The translations under genes were made by a program, and so were the position numbers. A stretch of DNA of 60,445 nucleotides, from the NCBI GenBank assembly GCA_022843175.1, contig JALHOE010000029.1, forward strand, positions 1 through 60,445, in the 5' to 3' direction. The notes beneath the pieces were generated by a model that was given only the letters and a program-made list of their open reading frames with translations, searched no databases and was not told the DNA's origin. Positions 31,045 through 40,071 of the stretch are shown here, one piece after another (position 1 is the first letter of the stretch; the number at the start of each line of letters is the position of its first letter). This DNA comes from Deltaproteobacteria bacterium. GTDB lineage: Bacteria > Myxococcota_A > Polyangia > Polyangiales > JADJMO01.

Positions 31045-33570
31045 ATGATTCGCCTTTCACTCGCGTGGAGCGTCTCGGTCCTATCCGCGTTGATGGTGGC
31101 CGGCTGCGGCGGTGGCAGCGGCAACGAAGAGGCCTTCAACAACAACGGAGAAGCGGACTCGTCGACGAGCGACGAGACCGGCGGCGATAGCTCGACCGGC
31201 CTCGACCCGGACATCGGCACGGGCGAGACGCTCTGCACTCCGCGCACCTGCGCAGCTGCGGCGGCCAACTGCGGCCCGATCGCCGACGGCTGCGGCGGCT
31301 TCCTCGAATGTGGAACGTGTACCGCGCCGCAGACGTGCGGCGGCGGCGGCACCCCGAGCATCTGCGGCGCCCCCGCGTGCACCGCGAAGACGTGCATGGA
31401 CCTCGGCGCCAAGTGCGGTCCGCAGGGCGACGGCTGCGGCGGCCTGCTCGACTGCGGCACCTGTCCGGCGGGCGAGTCGTGCGGCGGCGGCGGCGTCCCC
31501 AACGAGTGCGGCAAGGGCGCGCTCGCCGACGGCGGCGTGTGCAAGCCCAAGACGTGCGCCGAGCTCGGCGGCCTCAACTGCGGTCCCGTCAACGACGGCT
31601 GCGGCACGCTGATCAACTGCGGCACCTGCACCGCGCCCGCCATCTGCGGCGGCGGCGGCCTCGCCAACGTGTGCGGCGGCGGCGGCGTCGGCTGCGTCAA
31701 GAAGACCTGCGCCGACGTCGGCGCGAACTGCGGTCCGGTGGCCGACGGCTGCGGCGGTCTGACCGCCAGCTGCGGCACCTGCACGGCGCCCGCGATCTGC
31801 GGCGGCGGCGGGACGCCTAGCGTGTGCGGCGGCAGCGCGCCTCCCGCGTGCACCGGCCTCGCCTGCGACTTCCCGGTGTGCCCGGCGGGGACCACCACCT
31901 CGGTGACCGGCGAGGTCCGCGATCCGGCGAACAAGGTGCCGCTCTACAACGTCTCGGTCTACGTGCCGAACGCGCCGGTGAAGACGTTCGTCGACGGCGC
32001 GTCGTGCGACAAGTGCGCCGATGCTCTGAGCGGCTCGCCGATCGCGCAGACGGTCACCGGCGTCGACGGCAAGTTCACCCTCTCGGGTGTGCCGGTCCCG
32101 GCGTCGGGCATGATCCCGCTCGTCATCCAGACCGGCAAGTGGCGTCGGCAGATCACGGTGGCGGTCACCAAGTGCGTGGCCAACCCGATCACCGACACCA
32201 ACCGCACCCGCCTCCCGCGCAACAAGGCCGAGGGCAACATCCCGAAGATCGCGCTCAGCACCGGCAGCGCCGACCCGCTCGAGTGCCTGCTCCGCAAGAT
32301 CGGCATCGACACCGCGGAGTTCACCAACCCGACCGGCACCGGCCGGGTGAACCTCTTCCGCGGCAACGGCGCGCTCGAGTATGCGTCTGCGGGCACGCCC
32401 GACTACCCGGTCGCCGAGACCGCGCTGTGGAACAGCGTCGCAAACCTGCGCAAGTACGACGTCGTGCTCATGGCCTGCGAGGGCAGCCAGAACATGGGGA
32501 CCAAGCCGGTCACCGCGCGGCAAGCGATGGTCGATTACACGAACCTCGGCGGCCGCGTGTTCATGACCCACTACCACGGCGGCTGGATCCAGCACGCGCC
32601 GGCCGCGACGCTGTGGCCGACGGTCGCCACGATCATCAACGATCCCGACTTCGTCTCGCCGACCACCGGCAAGGTCAACATGACCTTCCCCAAGGGCGAC
32701 ATCCTCGCGACCTGGCTCGCCAACGTCGCGCCGCCCACGCCCAAGGGCGACCTGATCATCGCCGCGCCCCAGCACAGCATCCGGTCGGTGAACGCCTCGC
32801 TCGCGACCACCTGGGTCAACATCATCAACGGACGCGATGTCTCGTCGCCGACGTGCACCTCGACCTGCTCCGACCCGGACTACAAGTGCGTCAGCGGCCG
32901 CTGCGTCATCCCGCAGGCTCCGCAGTACTTCACCTTCAACACCCCGGTCGGCGTTCCGGCGGCCTCACAGTGCGGTCGCGTCGTCCTGAGCGACATCCAC
33001 GCGTCGTCCGGCGACTCGGTCGCCGACTTCCCCTCCGGCTGCACCACCACCAACCTCTCTCCGCAGGAGAAGGCGCTCGAGTTCATGATCTTCGACCTCA
33101 CGTCGGCGGTCTGCGACGACTCGATGCCTCCGCCCCCGCCCACGTGCACCAAGAAGACGTGCAAGGACCTCGGCCTCACCTGTGGCCTCGCGGGCGACGG
33201 TTGTGGCGGCTCGCTCGACTGCGGCGTGTGCGGTCCCCCGATGTGCACCAAGAAGACGTGCGCCGAGATGGGCGTCACCTGCGGTCCGTCCGGCGACGGC
33301 TGCGGCGGCACCCAGGACTGCGGCGCCTGTCCGGACGCGGGCGGCTGCAAGCCGCTCACTTGCGGCGGTCGCTGCGGTCCGCAGGGCGACGGCTGCGGTG
33401 GGTTGCTCAGTTGCGAGCCCTGCGAGGGCGGCACCTGCGTCCCGACCGATTGCATGAAGGCGGGCGCGGAGTGCGGCATGACGCCGGACGGCTGCGGCAA
33501 GCTGCTCGACTGCGGCGGCTGCGTCGCGCCGGCCACCTGCGACACGAACAAGTGCGTGGGCATCAAGTAA
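31045..33570 (+). CDS. Large Cys-rich repeat lipoprotein
   Basis: 841 residues. The signal ends at C21 ('SALMVAGC') and is followed by an Asn/Ser/Asp linker. Four tandem Cys-rich units of about 45 residues come first (residues 60-270), each with 'CGP-x3-DGCGG', 'CGTC' and 'CGGGG'. A carboxypeptidase-regulatory-type beta domain follows ('VTGEVRDPANKVPLYNVSVY'), then a region of about 300 residues with 'YDVVLMACEGSQN' and 'GGRVFMTHYHGGWIQ'. Four more shorter Cys-rich units close the protein. Such proteins are a Myxococcota hallmark; their role on the surface is unknown. RBS GGAGGA sits upstream. Confidence 0.9.
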   Translation: MIRLSLAWSVSVLSALMVAGCGGGSGNEEAFNNNGEADSSTSDETGGDSSTGLDPDIGTGETLCTPRTCAAAAANCGPIADGCGGFLECGTCTAPQTCGGGGTPSICGAPACTAKTCMDLGAKCGPQGDGCGGLLDCGTCPAGESCGGGGVPNECGKGALADGGVCKPKTCAELGGLNCGPVNDGCGTLINCGTCTAPAICGGGGLANVCGGGGVGCVKKTCADVGANCGPVADGCGGLTASCGTCTAPAICGGGGTPSVCGGSAPPACTGLACDFPVCPAGTTTSVTGEVRDPANKVPLYNVSVYVPNAPVKTFVDGASCDKCADALSGSPIAQTVTGVDGKFTLSGVPVPASGMIPLVIQTGKWRRQITVAVTKCVANPITDTNRTRLPRNKAEGNIPKIALSTGSADPLECLLRKIGIDTAEFTNPTGTGRVNLFRGNGALEYASAGTPDYPVAETALWNSVANLRKYDVVLMACEGSQNMGTKPVTARQAMVDYTNLGGRVFMTHYHGGWIQHAPAATLWPTVATIINDPDFVSPTTGKVNMTFPKGDILATWLANVAPPTPKGDLIIAAPQHSIRSVNASLATTWVNIINGRDVSSPTCTSTCSDPDYKCVSGRCVIPQAPQYFTFNTPVGVPAASQCGRVVLSDIHASSGDSVADFPSGCTTTNLSPQEKALEFMIFDLTSAVCDDSMPPPPPTCTKKTCKDLGLTCGLAGDGCGGSLDCGVCGPPMCTKKTCAEMGVTCGPSGDGCGGTQDCGACPDAGGCKPLTCGGRCGPQGDGCGGLLSCEPCEGGTCVPTDCMKAGAECGMTPDGCGKLLDCGGCVAPATCDTNKCVGIK

Positions 33571-33596
33571 GCCCGGGCACGACGGAGACGACGGGG

Positions 33597-33662
33597 CCGC
33601 GCGCGTAAGCGCGCGGTTGCCACTTGGCGCAACCGCGGGCTCACGCCCGCGGCCCTGTTTTT
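33597..33662 (+). terminator. Branched hairpin terminator with T tract
   Basis: Three stems lie next to each other: CCGCGCGC/GCGCGCGG (33597-33616), GGTTGC/GCAACC (33615-33635) and CCGCGGGC/GCCCGCGG (33633-33652). The outer GGGCCGCG/CGCGGCCC can also close the whole set. It ends in TGTTTTT. It lies after the repeat lipoprotein and would stop that transcript before the glycosylase gene. Confidence 0.68.
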
Positions 33663-33683
33663 GTCGTCTATCATGTGCAGTCC

Positions 33684-34586
33684 ATGCTGCGTTCGGTCGG
33701 GCGGAGGGTCGTCACGCCGCGGGGAGGCCCCTACGAGCTGCGGCTCGTGCTCGGCCGGCGCACCGCACGCGTCATTCGCGGCGGTCCCCACGCGCTCGTC
33801 GCGCAGTGGGTGCAAGACGGCCTCGACGTCGCGATCGAGCTCTTCGCCAACGGCGAGCCGGGCGATCTCGAAGAGGCCTTCGCGACCGCGATCGGCGTCG
33901 CCGGCCTCGACGACGATCCGGGCGAGTTCGGCGAGCTCTCCCGCGCGCACCCGACGATCGCGGCGTTGCACCGGCGCTTCGCGGGCACGCGGCTCACGCG
34001 CACCGCGACCGTCTTCGAGACCTTCGCGACCGCGGTCATCCAACAGCTCGTCACCTACGAGGAGGCCTCGGCGTCGATCCGGCGACTGATCCATCGTTAC
34101 GGCGAGAGGGTCGGCGACATCGTGGCGTTCCCCACCGCCCCGGTCGTGGCCGCGATCCCGCCCCACGACCTGCGCGCGCTCGGCATCGGCATCCGTCGCG
34201 CGACGACGCTGCGGCAGGGCGCTCTGCGCGGGAAGGCGCTCGAGTCACTGCGGAAGTACCCCGCCGCGGAGGCGATCGAGCGCGTGTCCTCCCTCCGCGG
34301 CGTCGGCGTGTGGACGGCCAACAAGATCGCCGTCGAGGCGCTCGGCTTCGCCGACGGCGTGCTCGTGGCCGACGCGGTGCTGCCGTTCACGATCACCATG
34401 GCGCTCACCGGGCGCGCGGGCGGCGACGACGAAATGGTCGCCGCGCTCGAGCCGTTCCGCCCGCACCGCGCGCGCGTCGTGCGCTTGATCCACCTCGCGC
34501 AAATCCTCGATCACCAGATCGCGGGCGTCCCCCGCAAGCCGCTCCCCAAGATCGATCCCCACCGCCGGTATCCCTGGCGGGGCTAG
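33684..34586 (+). CDS. DNA-3-methyladenine glycosylase II-like protein (AlkA family)
   Basis: 300 residues. The C-terminal half is an HhH-GPD fold: the helix-hairpin-helix 'VSSLRGVGVWTANKIAVEAL' followed by the catalytic Asp region 'ADGVLVADAVLPF'. The mid part 'FETFATAVIQQLVTYEEAS' matches AlkA ('...AI-GQQ-S...'). It would remove alkylated bases in base excision repair. The Gln-Gln after the Ile is kept. The ATG at 33684 gives 'MLRSVGRRVV', the family start. A terminator separates it from the upstream gene. Confidence 0.85.
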   Translation: MLRSVGRRVVTPRGGPYELRLVLGRRTARVIRGGPHALVAQWVQDGLDVAIELFANGEPGDLEEAFATAIGVAGLDDDPGEFGELSRAHPTIAALHRRFAGTRLTRTATVFETFATAVIQQLVTYEEASASIRRLIHRYGERVGDIVAFPTAPVVAAIPPHDLRALGIGIRRATTLRQGALRGKALESLRKYPAAEAIERVSSLRGVGVWTANKIAVEALGFADGVLVADAVLPFTITMALTGRAGGDDEMVAALEPFRPHRARVVRLIHLAQILDHQIAGVPRKPLPKIDPHRRYPWRG

Positions 34587-34653
34587 TACCGGGCGGCGGA
34601 GGTTGCGCCAGAGGTTGCGCCCGTGGTCGTGCGCGTGATCCGTGGTCGTGAGC

Positions 34654-34686
34654 GGGCACGGGCACGGGCACGGGCACGGGCACGGG
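34654..34686. repeat. Hexanucleotide tandem repeat (GGGCAC)5
   Basis: Five perfect GGGCAC copies plus GGG lie between the converging glycosylase and radical SAM genes. The same hexamer on the other strand, three copies, occurs at 56806-56823, also between converging genes. Confidence 0.9.
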
Positions 34687-34701
34687 TTCGATCGGCTCGA
34701 T

Positions 34702-35571
34702 TCATAGTCCCCGCGACGACTCGGCGCGCAGCGGGATCTCGCCGCGGAGGGCGCGATCGATCACGGCGACGATCCGCGCGCGATCGCGCGGGAGCCGACC
34801 GCCGAGCGGGAGGTAGTTCGACGCGTGGTTGGTGCGGAACAGGGCGTCGCGCGGGCGCGCCTCGTCGACGATGGTGCGAAGCTCGCGGAGGAGGCCGTCG
34901 ATCGGGGGGACCGCGAACCGTCCGCGCTGCGACAGCGTCGCGAGCGGAGTGCCGGGGACGACCGTGACCGTGAGCGCCGCAAAGTACTCCGGGTCCATCT
35001 TCGTGATGAGCTCCGCCGTCGCGTGCGCGTGCTCGGCGCTCCGGTCCATGGCGATGCCGAGGAGCACGATGACGCTCAGCTCCATGGAGGCGGCGTGGGC
35101 GCGCTCGGCCGCGGCGACGTGGTCCGCGAAGTCGTCGCCCTTCGCGATCTTCTTCAGCGTGACGTCGTCGCCCGACTCGGGGCCGACGTAGAGGATGGAG
35201 AGGCCGGCCGCGCGCAGCGTGCGAAGCTCCGCTTCGGTTTTGGCGAGGATGTTGCGGGCCATCGCGTAGCAGGACACCCGGCGGAGCTGGGGGAACCGCT
35301 TGCGCGCGCGCTCGAGGATCGGCAGCCAGTGGTCCATCGGCAGCATGAGCGCGTCGCCGTCGGCGACGAAGACCTTCTGCACGTCGTCGCCGAACGCGGC
35401 ACCCGCGGCGTCGAGGTCCTCGAGCGTCTCCGCGAGCGGGCGAATCGCGAACTCCTTGTCGCGATACATGTCGCAGTAGGTGCAGTGGTTCCACGAGCAG
35501 CCGATCGTGGCCTGCACGATGTACGAATCGGCCTCCGAGGGGGGGCGGTACAGCTTGCCGACGTAGCGCAC
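34702..35571 (-). CDS. Radical SAM protein
   Basis: 289 residues. The iron-sulfur motif is C25, C30, C33 in 'ATIGCSWNHCTYCDMYRDK', with spacing C-x4-C-x2-C instead of the common C-x3-C-x2-C. This spacing occurs in an uncharacterised subfamily with 'GCSHNKCTFC'-type motifs, so it is not a broken gene. Later blocks are 'VFVADGDALMLPMDHW', 'LSILYVGPESGDD' and 'VIVLLGIAMDRS'. It starts with GTG directly after the stop of the zinc-ribbon gene, so they are coupled. The substrate is unknown. Confidence 0.87.
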   Translation of the reverse strand: MRYVGKLYRPPSEADSYIVQATIGCSWNHCTYCDMYRDKEFAIRPLAETLEDLDAAGAAFGDDVQKVFVADGDALMLPMDHWLPILERARKRFPQLRRVSCYAMARNILAKTEAELRTLRAAGLSILYVGPESGDDVTLKKIAKGDDFADHVAAAERAHAASMELSVIVLLGIAMDRSAEHAHATAELITKMDPEYFAALTVTVVPGTPLATLSQRGRFAVPPIDGLLRELRTIVDEARPRDALFRTNHASNYLPLGGRLPRDRARIVAVIDRALRGEIPLRAESSRGL

Positions 35572-37365
35572 TTACTTGCCGGTGAGGATGTTGAGCGACT
35601 TGGTCGCGCCCTTGCCGATCGGGACCTTCAGCGTGGTGCCCGCGAGCGGGACCGTCGAGCACTGGACGTTGAGGCCCTTCTGGCTCGGAGGGGCGACGGC
35701 GCGGTAGTCCTCGGCGAGGTCCTCGCTCCACAGCGCCTTCTTCTTGGAAACGGACCAGCCGGTGATCTTGTTGCGCGCCACCACCGCGAAGACATCACCC
35801 GAGCACGCGACGCCGACGGCGAGGGCGCGGCCCTTCACGTGGAGCGGCGGCGCGCTGTCCGTGCCCTTGAGCTGAAAGAACTTGTCGTCGCTGTCGAGGA
35901 GCCAGGACAGGTCGAAGTTCGCGACCATGCCGTCGTCCTCGCCGACGGTCATGCCCATGCCCTCGACGTCGACGCGGAGAGCGAGCTGACGCGTCTCGGA
36001 GCCCGCCTTGCAGCTGCACCCCTTGAGGTCCTGGAACTTGCTGCGCACGAGCGGCGCGACCGCCGGCTCGTCCTGCTTGCCCTTGCTCTTGGTCTTGCCC
36101 TCGGCCATGTCGCCCTTCTCGGCCTTCTCCTGCTTCTCGGCGGGCTCCGAGGCGGGCGTGGCGCCGCGGCTGAGGGCGATGCTGGCGCCGACGCCGGCGA
36201 CGCCGAGGACCGCGACGATGCCGAGCGCGATGCCGACCATCGGCGGACCGTTGGCGGGCTTCTCGACGGGACGCGCGCGCGCGGCGGCCTCGGCAGCCTG
36301 TGCCTCGCGCACGCGCGCCATGCGATCGTCGTGGACGTCGCTGTCGTCGTCGTCGTCGTCGCTGTCGTCGTCGTCGTCGCCGTCCGGGTTGACCCCGAGG
36401 CGGAGGTGGGAGTCGTCGTCGAAGAGGATCCACCAGCGCCTCGGCTTCGCGTGGCCGCCGAGCTTGCCGAGCACGCGGCGGGGGATCCGCGAGGGGGTGC
36501 CGCAGTAGCCGCAGTTGATCAGCGAGGTGCCCTCGGTGACCGGCAGCGACGCGTTGCACCGCGGGCACGCGATCGCCACCGCGCCGCCGCCCGGCGACGC
36601 CTGCACGGCGGCGTCCTGTCGATCGCAGCGGTGATCGTCGGCGAGGATCGCGGAGATGTCGGCGTTGTGATCGAACGCGCCCTCGGGAGTGTCGTAGACG
36701 GCGCGGTCGTGACAGCGCGGGCAGGTCGTTTGCGTCTTGTATTCGGTGGTGTCGACCTGCACGTCGAGCGGGACGTGACAGCGCTCGCACAGCGGCGCGC
36801 CCGGGGCGACCTTCACCCGCAGCGAGCGCGGCTTCACGCCCTCGGAGTCCATCACCATGCCGCTCAGCGTCTTCTCGGCGAACGTGTGGTCGACGCCGAT
36901 GGACTTGAAGTCGTTGTTCTCGAGGACCGGCGGCCTGCCGAGTCGACCGGGCGGACCGGCGCAGTCCGCGACGTCCTGCGCGAACACCAGCGCCTCGTCC
37001 CACTGATCGGCGTCGAAGGTCTGGGTCATGCCGCAGCGCCGGCAGTCGACCTCGCCGTCGACGTCGAGCGAGTCCATCGGCGAGCGCATGCCGCAGCCGC
37101 GACACGCGAAGTCCGCCTCGATGATGCAGACCCAGTAGTTCTTGTCGAAGCGCGCCTCGACGGTGGGCGGCGCGTTGCCGTAGTGCGTGCCGCACACGGT
37201 GCAGTCGGTGCGGGAGAGCGGCGCGATGATGCCGCACGAGGGGCAGACGCGCATCGTGCCCGTGGCGGCAGGCGCGGTGGCCGCTGCGGCGACCGTCTGG
37301 CCGCAGTGGTTGCAGAAACGGGCATCGGAGGAGAGCGGCGCGCCGCAGCTCGGGCAGGGACGCAT
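35572..37365 (-). CDS. Multi-zinc-ribbon membrane protein
   Basis: 597 residues. The N-terminal 300 residues hold at least six CxxC-pair zinc ribbons: 'CPSCGAPLSSDARFCNHCG', 'CPSCGIIAPLSRTDCTVCG', 'CRGCG...CRRCG', 'CERCH...CPRCH', 'CPRCN...CGYCG'. A striking Asp/Ser run ('DGDDDDDSDDDDDDSD', near residue 330) follows. Then one membrane helix comes ('MVGIALGIVAVLGVAGVGAS'), a Lys/Glu-rich linker, and a C-terminal extracytoplasmic domain with 'LKGCSCKAGSETRQLAL'. It looks like a sensor with cytoplasmic metal or nucleic-acid-binding ribbons. It is coupled to the radical SAM gene downstream. Unknown function. Confidence 0.82.
   Translation of the reverse strand: MRPCPSCGAPLSSDARFCNHCGQTVAAAATAPAATGTMRVCPSCGIIAPLSRTDCTVCGTHYGNAPPTVEARFDKNYWVCIIEADFACRGCGMRSPMDSLDVDGEVDCRRCGMTQTFDADQWDEALVFAQDVADCAGPPGRLGRPPVLENNDFKSIGVDHTFAEKTLSGMVMDSEGVKPRSLRVKVAPGAPLCERCHVPLDVQVDTTEYKTQTTCPRCHDRAVYDTPEGAFDHNADISAILADDHRCDRQDAAVQASPGGGAVAIACPRCNASLPVTEGTSLINCGYCGTPSRIPRRVLGKLGGHAKPRRWWILFDDDSHLRLGVNPDGDDDDDSDDDDDDSDVHDDRMARVREAQAAEAAARARPVEKPANGPPMVGIALGIVAVLGVAGVGASIALSRGATPASEPAEKQEKAEKGDMAEGKTKSKGKQDEPAVAPLVRSKFQDLKGCSCKAGSETRQLALRVDVEGMGMTVGEDDGMVANFDLSWLLDSDDKFFQLKGTDSAPPLHVKGRALAVGVACSGDVFAVVARNKITGWSVSKKKALWSEDLAEDYRAVAPPSQKGLNVQCSTVPLAGTTLKVPIGKGATKSLNILTGK
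36337..36384. repeat. Trinucleotide (GTC)n repeat coding for the Asp run
   Basis: Two blocks of about five and five GTC triplets separated by GCT, inside the zinc-ribbon gene on the minus strand. They encode the poly-Asp stretch. The repeat is prone to slippage in steps of one codon, so its length may vary between strains. Confidence 0.8.
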
Positions 37366-37430
37366 GGCGGGCACAGCGTACTACGTCTCGACTTGCGTTC
37401 CGGCCGATGGATCCTAGAGTCCGCCCGCCG

Positions 37431-37889
37431 ATGTCACAGGACGGGTCCGAGGACGACAGCCAGAAGACCGCGCGCTATCCGTTGAGCCGGCTCTCGGCCA
37501 AGCACGACCTCGTGGACGTCGCGCGCGAGATCCAGGTGGCCGACGCGACGCTCGGCGGCGTCACCGTCGGCAAGCTGCGGGTCATCGCCGAGCAGATCAA
37601 GAGCCTGCAGGCGCGCGCCGCGGAGATCCTCGACGAGGCCAAGCACTCGAGCGAGCTCCACCGCGCCGGCTGCAACTTCCAGCGCAGGCCCGGTCACGTC
37701 TATCACCTGTATCGGCGAGCGGACGCGGCCCTGTACTGGTCGATGCTCTCGCCCGAGGAGTGGGGCACTCCGCCCGATGCGTTCGAGGGCAGCTACCGCC
37801 TCGAGCTCGACATGAGCTGGACGCCGGTCGAGGACGCCGCTCGGCGCGACTCGATCGAGGAGCCGCTGCGAAGGCTCCTCGCGCCGTAG
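37431..37889 (+). CDS. DUF2452 family protein
   Basis: 152 residues from the second ATG; another lies eight codons upstream, and neither has a ribosome site. Family blocks are 'YPLSRLSAKHDLVDVAREIQ', 'LRVIAEQIKSLQARA', 'ELHRAGCNFQRRPGHVYHLY' and 'LSPEEWG', matching DUF2452 well. Members occur in eukaryotes and bacteria without known function. The first half is helical and the second has conserved aromatic and His residues. It diverges from the zinc-ribbon gene by about 65 bases. Confidence 0.85.
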   Translation: MSQDGSEDDSQKTARYPLSRLSAKHDLVDVAREIQVADATLGGVTVGKLRVIAEQIKSLQARAAEILDEAKHSSELHRAGCNFQRRPGHVYHLYRRADAALYWSMLSPEEWGTPPDAFEGSYRLELDMSWTPVEDAARRDSIEEPLRRLLAP

Positions 37890-37992
37890 CGCGAGAGAGA
37901 CACTGTCCGACGGAGGGAGCGGCGCGCGGCGCCTGTTTCCGCGGAAAATTCCGCAATCAAGGATCGGCACACGGTGTGCTGATGGGTCGGAC

Positions 37993-40047
37993 ATGCGTCG
38001 CTGGCTCGTCGCGTGCGCCCTCTTCGTCGTTGGCTGTGCCACGAACGCCGCGGAGAAACCGGCGAGCGAGATCGAGGGGCCGCGCGGCGAGCAGCTCGCC
38101 GGCACCGGCACCGCCGACGTCGTCGCGATCGATGCGCGCGGGGAGTTCGAGAAGCGCCACAACATCGCGTGGTGGGAGCTCGAGCTCCGGCTGCTCGACG
38201 ACGACGCCGACGCGACCGGCGTGATCTCCACCACCGACACGATGCGTGTGGCCGTCGACTTCTGGGCCCACGCCGCGGACGGCGCGGTGCAGACGAGCGG
38301 CCGGTTCGCGGTCGACCTCACCCAGTGGCTCGCGCTGAGCGTCGAGCGCGATCCGACCGACATCGCCGCGATCTTCGAGGGCACGTACGTGAGCAGCGGC
38401 GACAAGACCGCCGTGCTCACCGCGCTCCTCGAGGCGATGCGCGCCGAGTCGGGGGCAGTGGGCTCCGCCGGCGCGGCGCTCGTGGACTCCGAGGCGCTCG
38501 GCACATGCGTCGGGAGCGGCAAGGCCGCGCTCAAGAAGGCGCTCGCGAGCATCACCGACACGTTCGGCAAGTGCGTCTCGTGCGCCGCCGACGGCGCGTG
38601 GGAGGCGTGCGGCGAGTGTGAGAAGGGGATCACCGACGCGAAGTCCGCGCTCGGGCTCTTCGACGTCCTCGCGTGCAAGAAGGCGCTGGTGCTCCCCGGC
38701 ACCGGCGGCGACTCCGACGACGCGGGTGGGCCGCTGGTGAAGCTGCCGGAGACGGTGAAGACGTCGACCTGTTACGAGCTCTCGACGGACAAGGTCCACG
38801 GCACGATGCGGGTGACCGACGGCAAGGGCGCTGTCTCGTGCGCCGACTGTCCGAGCGACATGGAGCCGGCCGACACCAAGCTCGGCTGCGCGACGCCGGT
38901 GTCGGTCGCGGCGGAGACGTCGTCGATCGTGCTCGTGGCCGAGGGCAAGGGCAGGGCGGGCAAGCCGCGCGTGGTGAGCTCGGACGTGTGCGTCGTGGTC
39001 GACGTGACGGGCAAGGGCACGATCAACGGCGATCCCATCGAGAAGGGCCCGTCGCGCGCGATCATCAAGCTCGGCCAGCGGTCGTGGGCGGCGCTGCCGA
39101 AGAACGTGCAGACGTCGAAGGACCAGTGGGACCTCACGACCGACGCGCGCTCGTCCTCGCAGAAGGGCAAGTACGCGATCACCGGCTCGTCGCCCGCCGC
39201 GAAGAAGGCGACGACGTGGAAGGGCACCGTGGAGCAGGCGATCGCGCGCGGCGGCTGCGCGAGCCGGCCGGTGTTCGGGCTCTCGCAGCAGATCCTCGAG
39301 GAGCTCGGGCGGTGCGTGCGCCCCGGCTTTCTCGTGAAGGTGCCGAGCGGCGGGCAGCTGAACATCAGCGCCGATCACGCCTACATGGAGAAGCCCGCGG
39401 CCGAGGCGCTGGTGCGCGCGATGGGCAAGCGACCGGGCAAGACGATCTCGATCAGCTCGATGTACCGCACGATCGCGCAGCAGTACTTCCTCTACCGTCG
39501 CGCCTCGTGTTTCTACGCGGTCGCTTCGCCCGGGCGGAGCAACCACGAGACGGGGATCGCGATCGACGTGAGCGATCCCGACAACTCCACCTGGCGCTCG
39601 GCGCTCCAGTCGGCTGGGTTCGCGTGGCTCGGGAGCAAGGACCGCTTCCACTTCGACTACCGCGGCGCCGGCGCGGTCGATCTCCGCGGCGACGACGTCA
39701 AAGCGTTCCAGCGCCTGTGGAACCGGAACAACCCCGGCGACAAGATCGGCGAGGACGGCGCGTGGGGCCCCGACACCGAGTCGCGCATGAAGAAGTCCCC
39801 CGCCGACGGCTTCCCGCTCGGCGCCGACGACAGCTGCGAGCCGATGCCCACCGCCCCCACCGGCAAGGGCTCGCGCGAACCGTACGAGTACCTCACCAAC
39901 GTGACCGCCGAGATGCTCCCCGGCGAGGGCTGCTCGACGGGCAGCGACGCCTCCCACACCGACGTGAACGGCTGCGTGAGCGTGAAGCAGGTGTGCGAGC
40001 CGTTCTGGTGCGATCTCGCCGACCAGCGCTCGGAGGAGTGCCGCTGA
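37993..40047 (+). CDS. Lipoprotein M15 peptidase with peptidoglycan-binding domain
   Basis: 684 residues. The lipid Cys is C15 ('ALFVVGC'). About 470 residues precede the enzyme domain and show no clear family, with scattered Cys pairs ('CVSC', 'CGEC'). Around residues 475-560 lies a VanY/M15-type domain: 'ISSMYRTIAQQYFLYRR', zinc ligands in 'GRSNHETGIAIDVSD' and 'FHFDY'. Next comes a peptidoglycan-binding segment ('DVKAFQRLWNRNNPGDKIG' ... 'WGPDTESRM'). It would trim D-Ala-D-Ala or L,D peptide links of murein while anchored in a membrane. Sequence shows the full catalytic set. Confidence 0.87.
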   Translation: MRRWLVACALFVVGCATNAAEKPASEIEGPRGEQLAGTGTADVVAIDARGEFEKRHNIAWWELELRLLDDDADATGVISTTDTMRVAVDFWAHAADGAVQTSGRFAVDLTQWLALSVERDPTDIAAIFEGTYVSSGDKTAVLTALLEAMRAESGAVGSAGAALVDSEALGTCVGSGKAALKKALASITDTFGKCVSCAADGAWEACGECEKGITDAKSALGLFDVLACKKALVLPGTGGDSDDAGGPLVKLPETVKTSTCYELSTDKVHGTMRVTDGKGAVSCADCPSDMEPADTKLGCATPVSVAAETSSIVLVAEGKGRAGKPRVVSSDVCVVVDVTGKGTINGDPIEKGPSRAIIKLGQRSWAALPKNVQTSKDQWDLTTDARSSSQKGKYAITGSSPAAKKATTWKGTVEQAIARGGCASRPVFGLSQQILEELGRCVRPGFLVKVPSGGQLNISADHAYMEKPAAEALVRAMGKRPGKTISISSMYRTIAQQYFLYRRASCFYAVASPGRSNHETGIAIDVSDPDNSTWRSALQSAGFAWLGSKDRFHFDYRGAGAVDLRGDDVKAFQRLWNRNNPGDKIGEDGAWGPDTESRMKKSPADGFPLGADDSCEPMPTAPTGKGSREPYEYLTNVTAEMLPGEGCSTGSDASHTDVNGCVSVKQVCEPFWCDLADQRSEECR

Positions 40048-40071
40048 CGGGGGTGCGAGCCCAGGGGCTCG

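Noticed and set aside
31240-33560. CRISPR-like or satellite DNA in the repeat lipoprotein gene
   Set aside because: The repeats are protein-level Cys units in one continuous frame, with diverged DNA.
34825-37485. 886-codon frame opposite the radical SAM and zinc-ribbon genes
   Set aside because: Low-complexity shadow; the opposite strand has clear zinc ribbons and an iron-sulfur motif.
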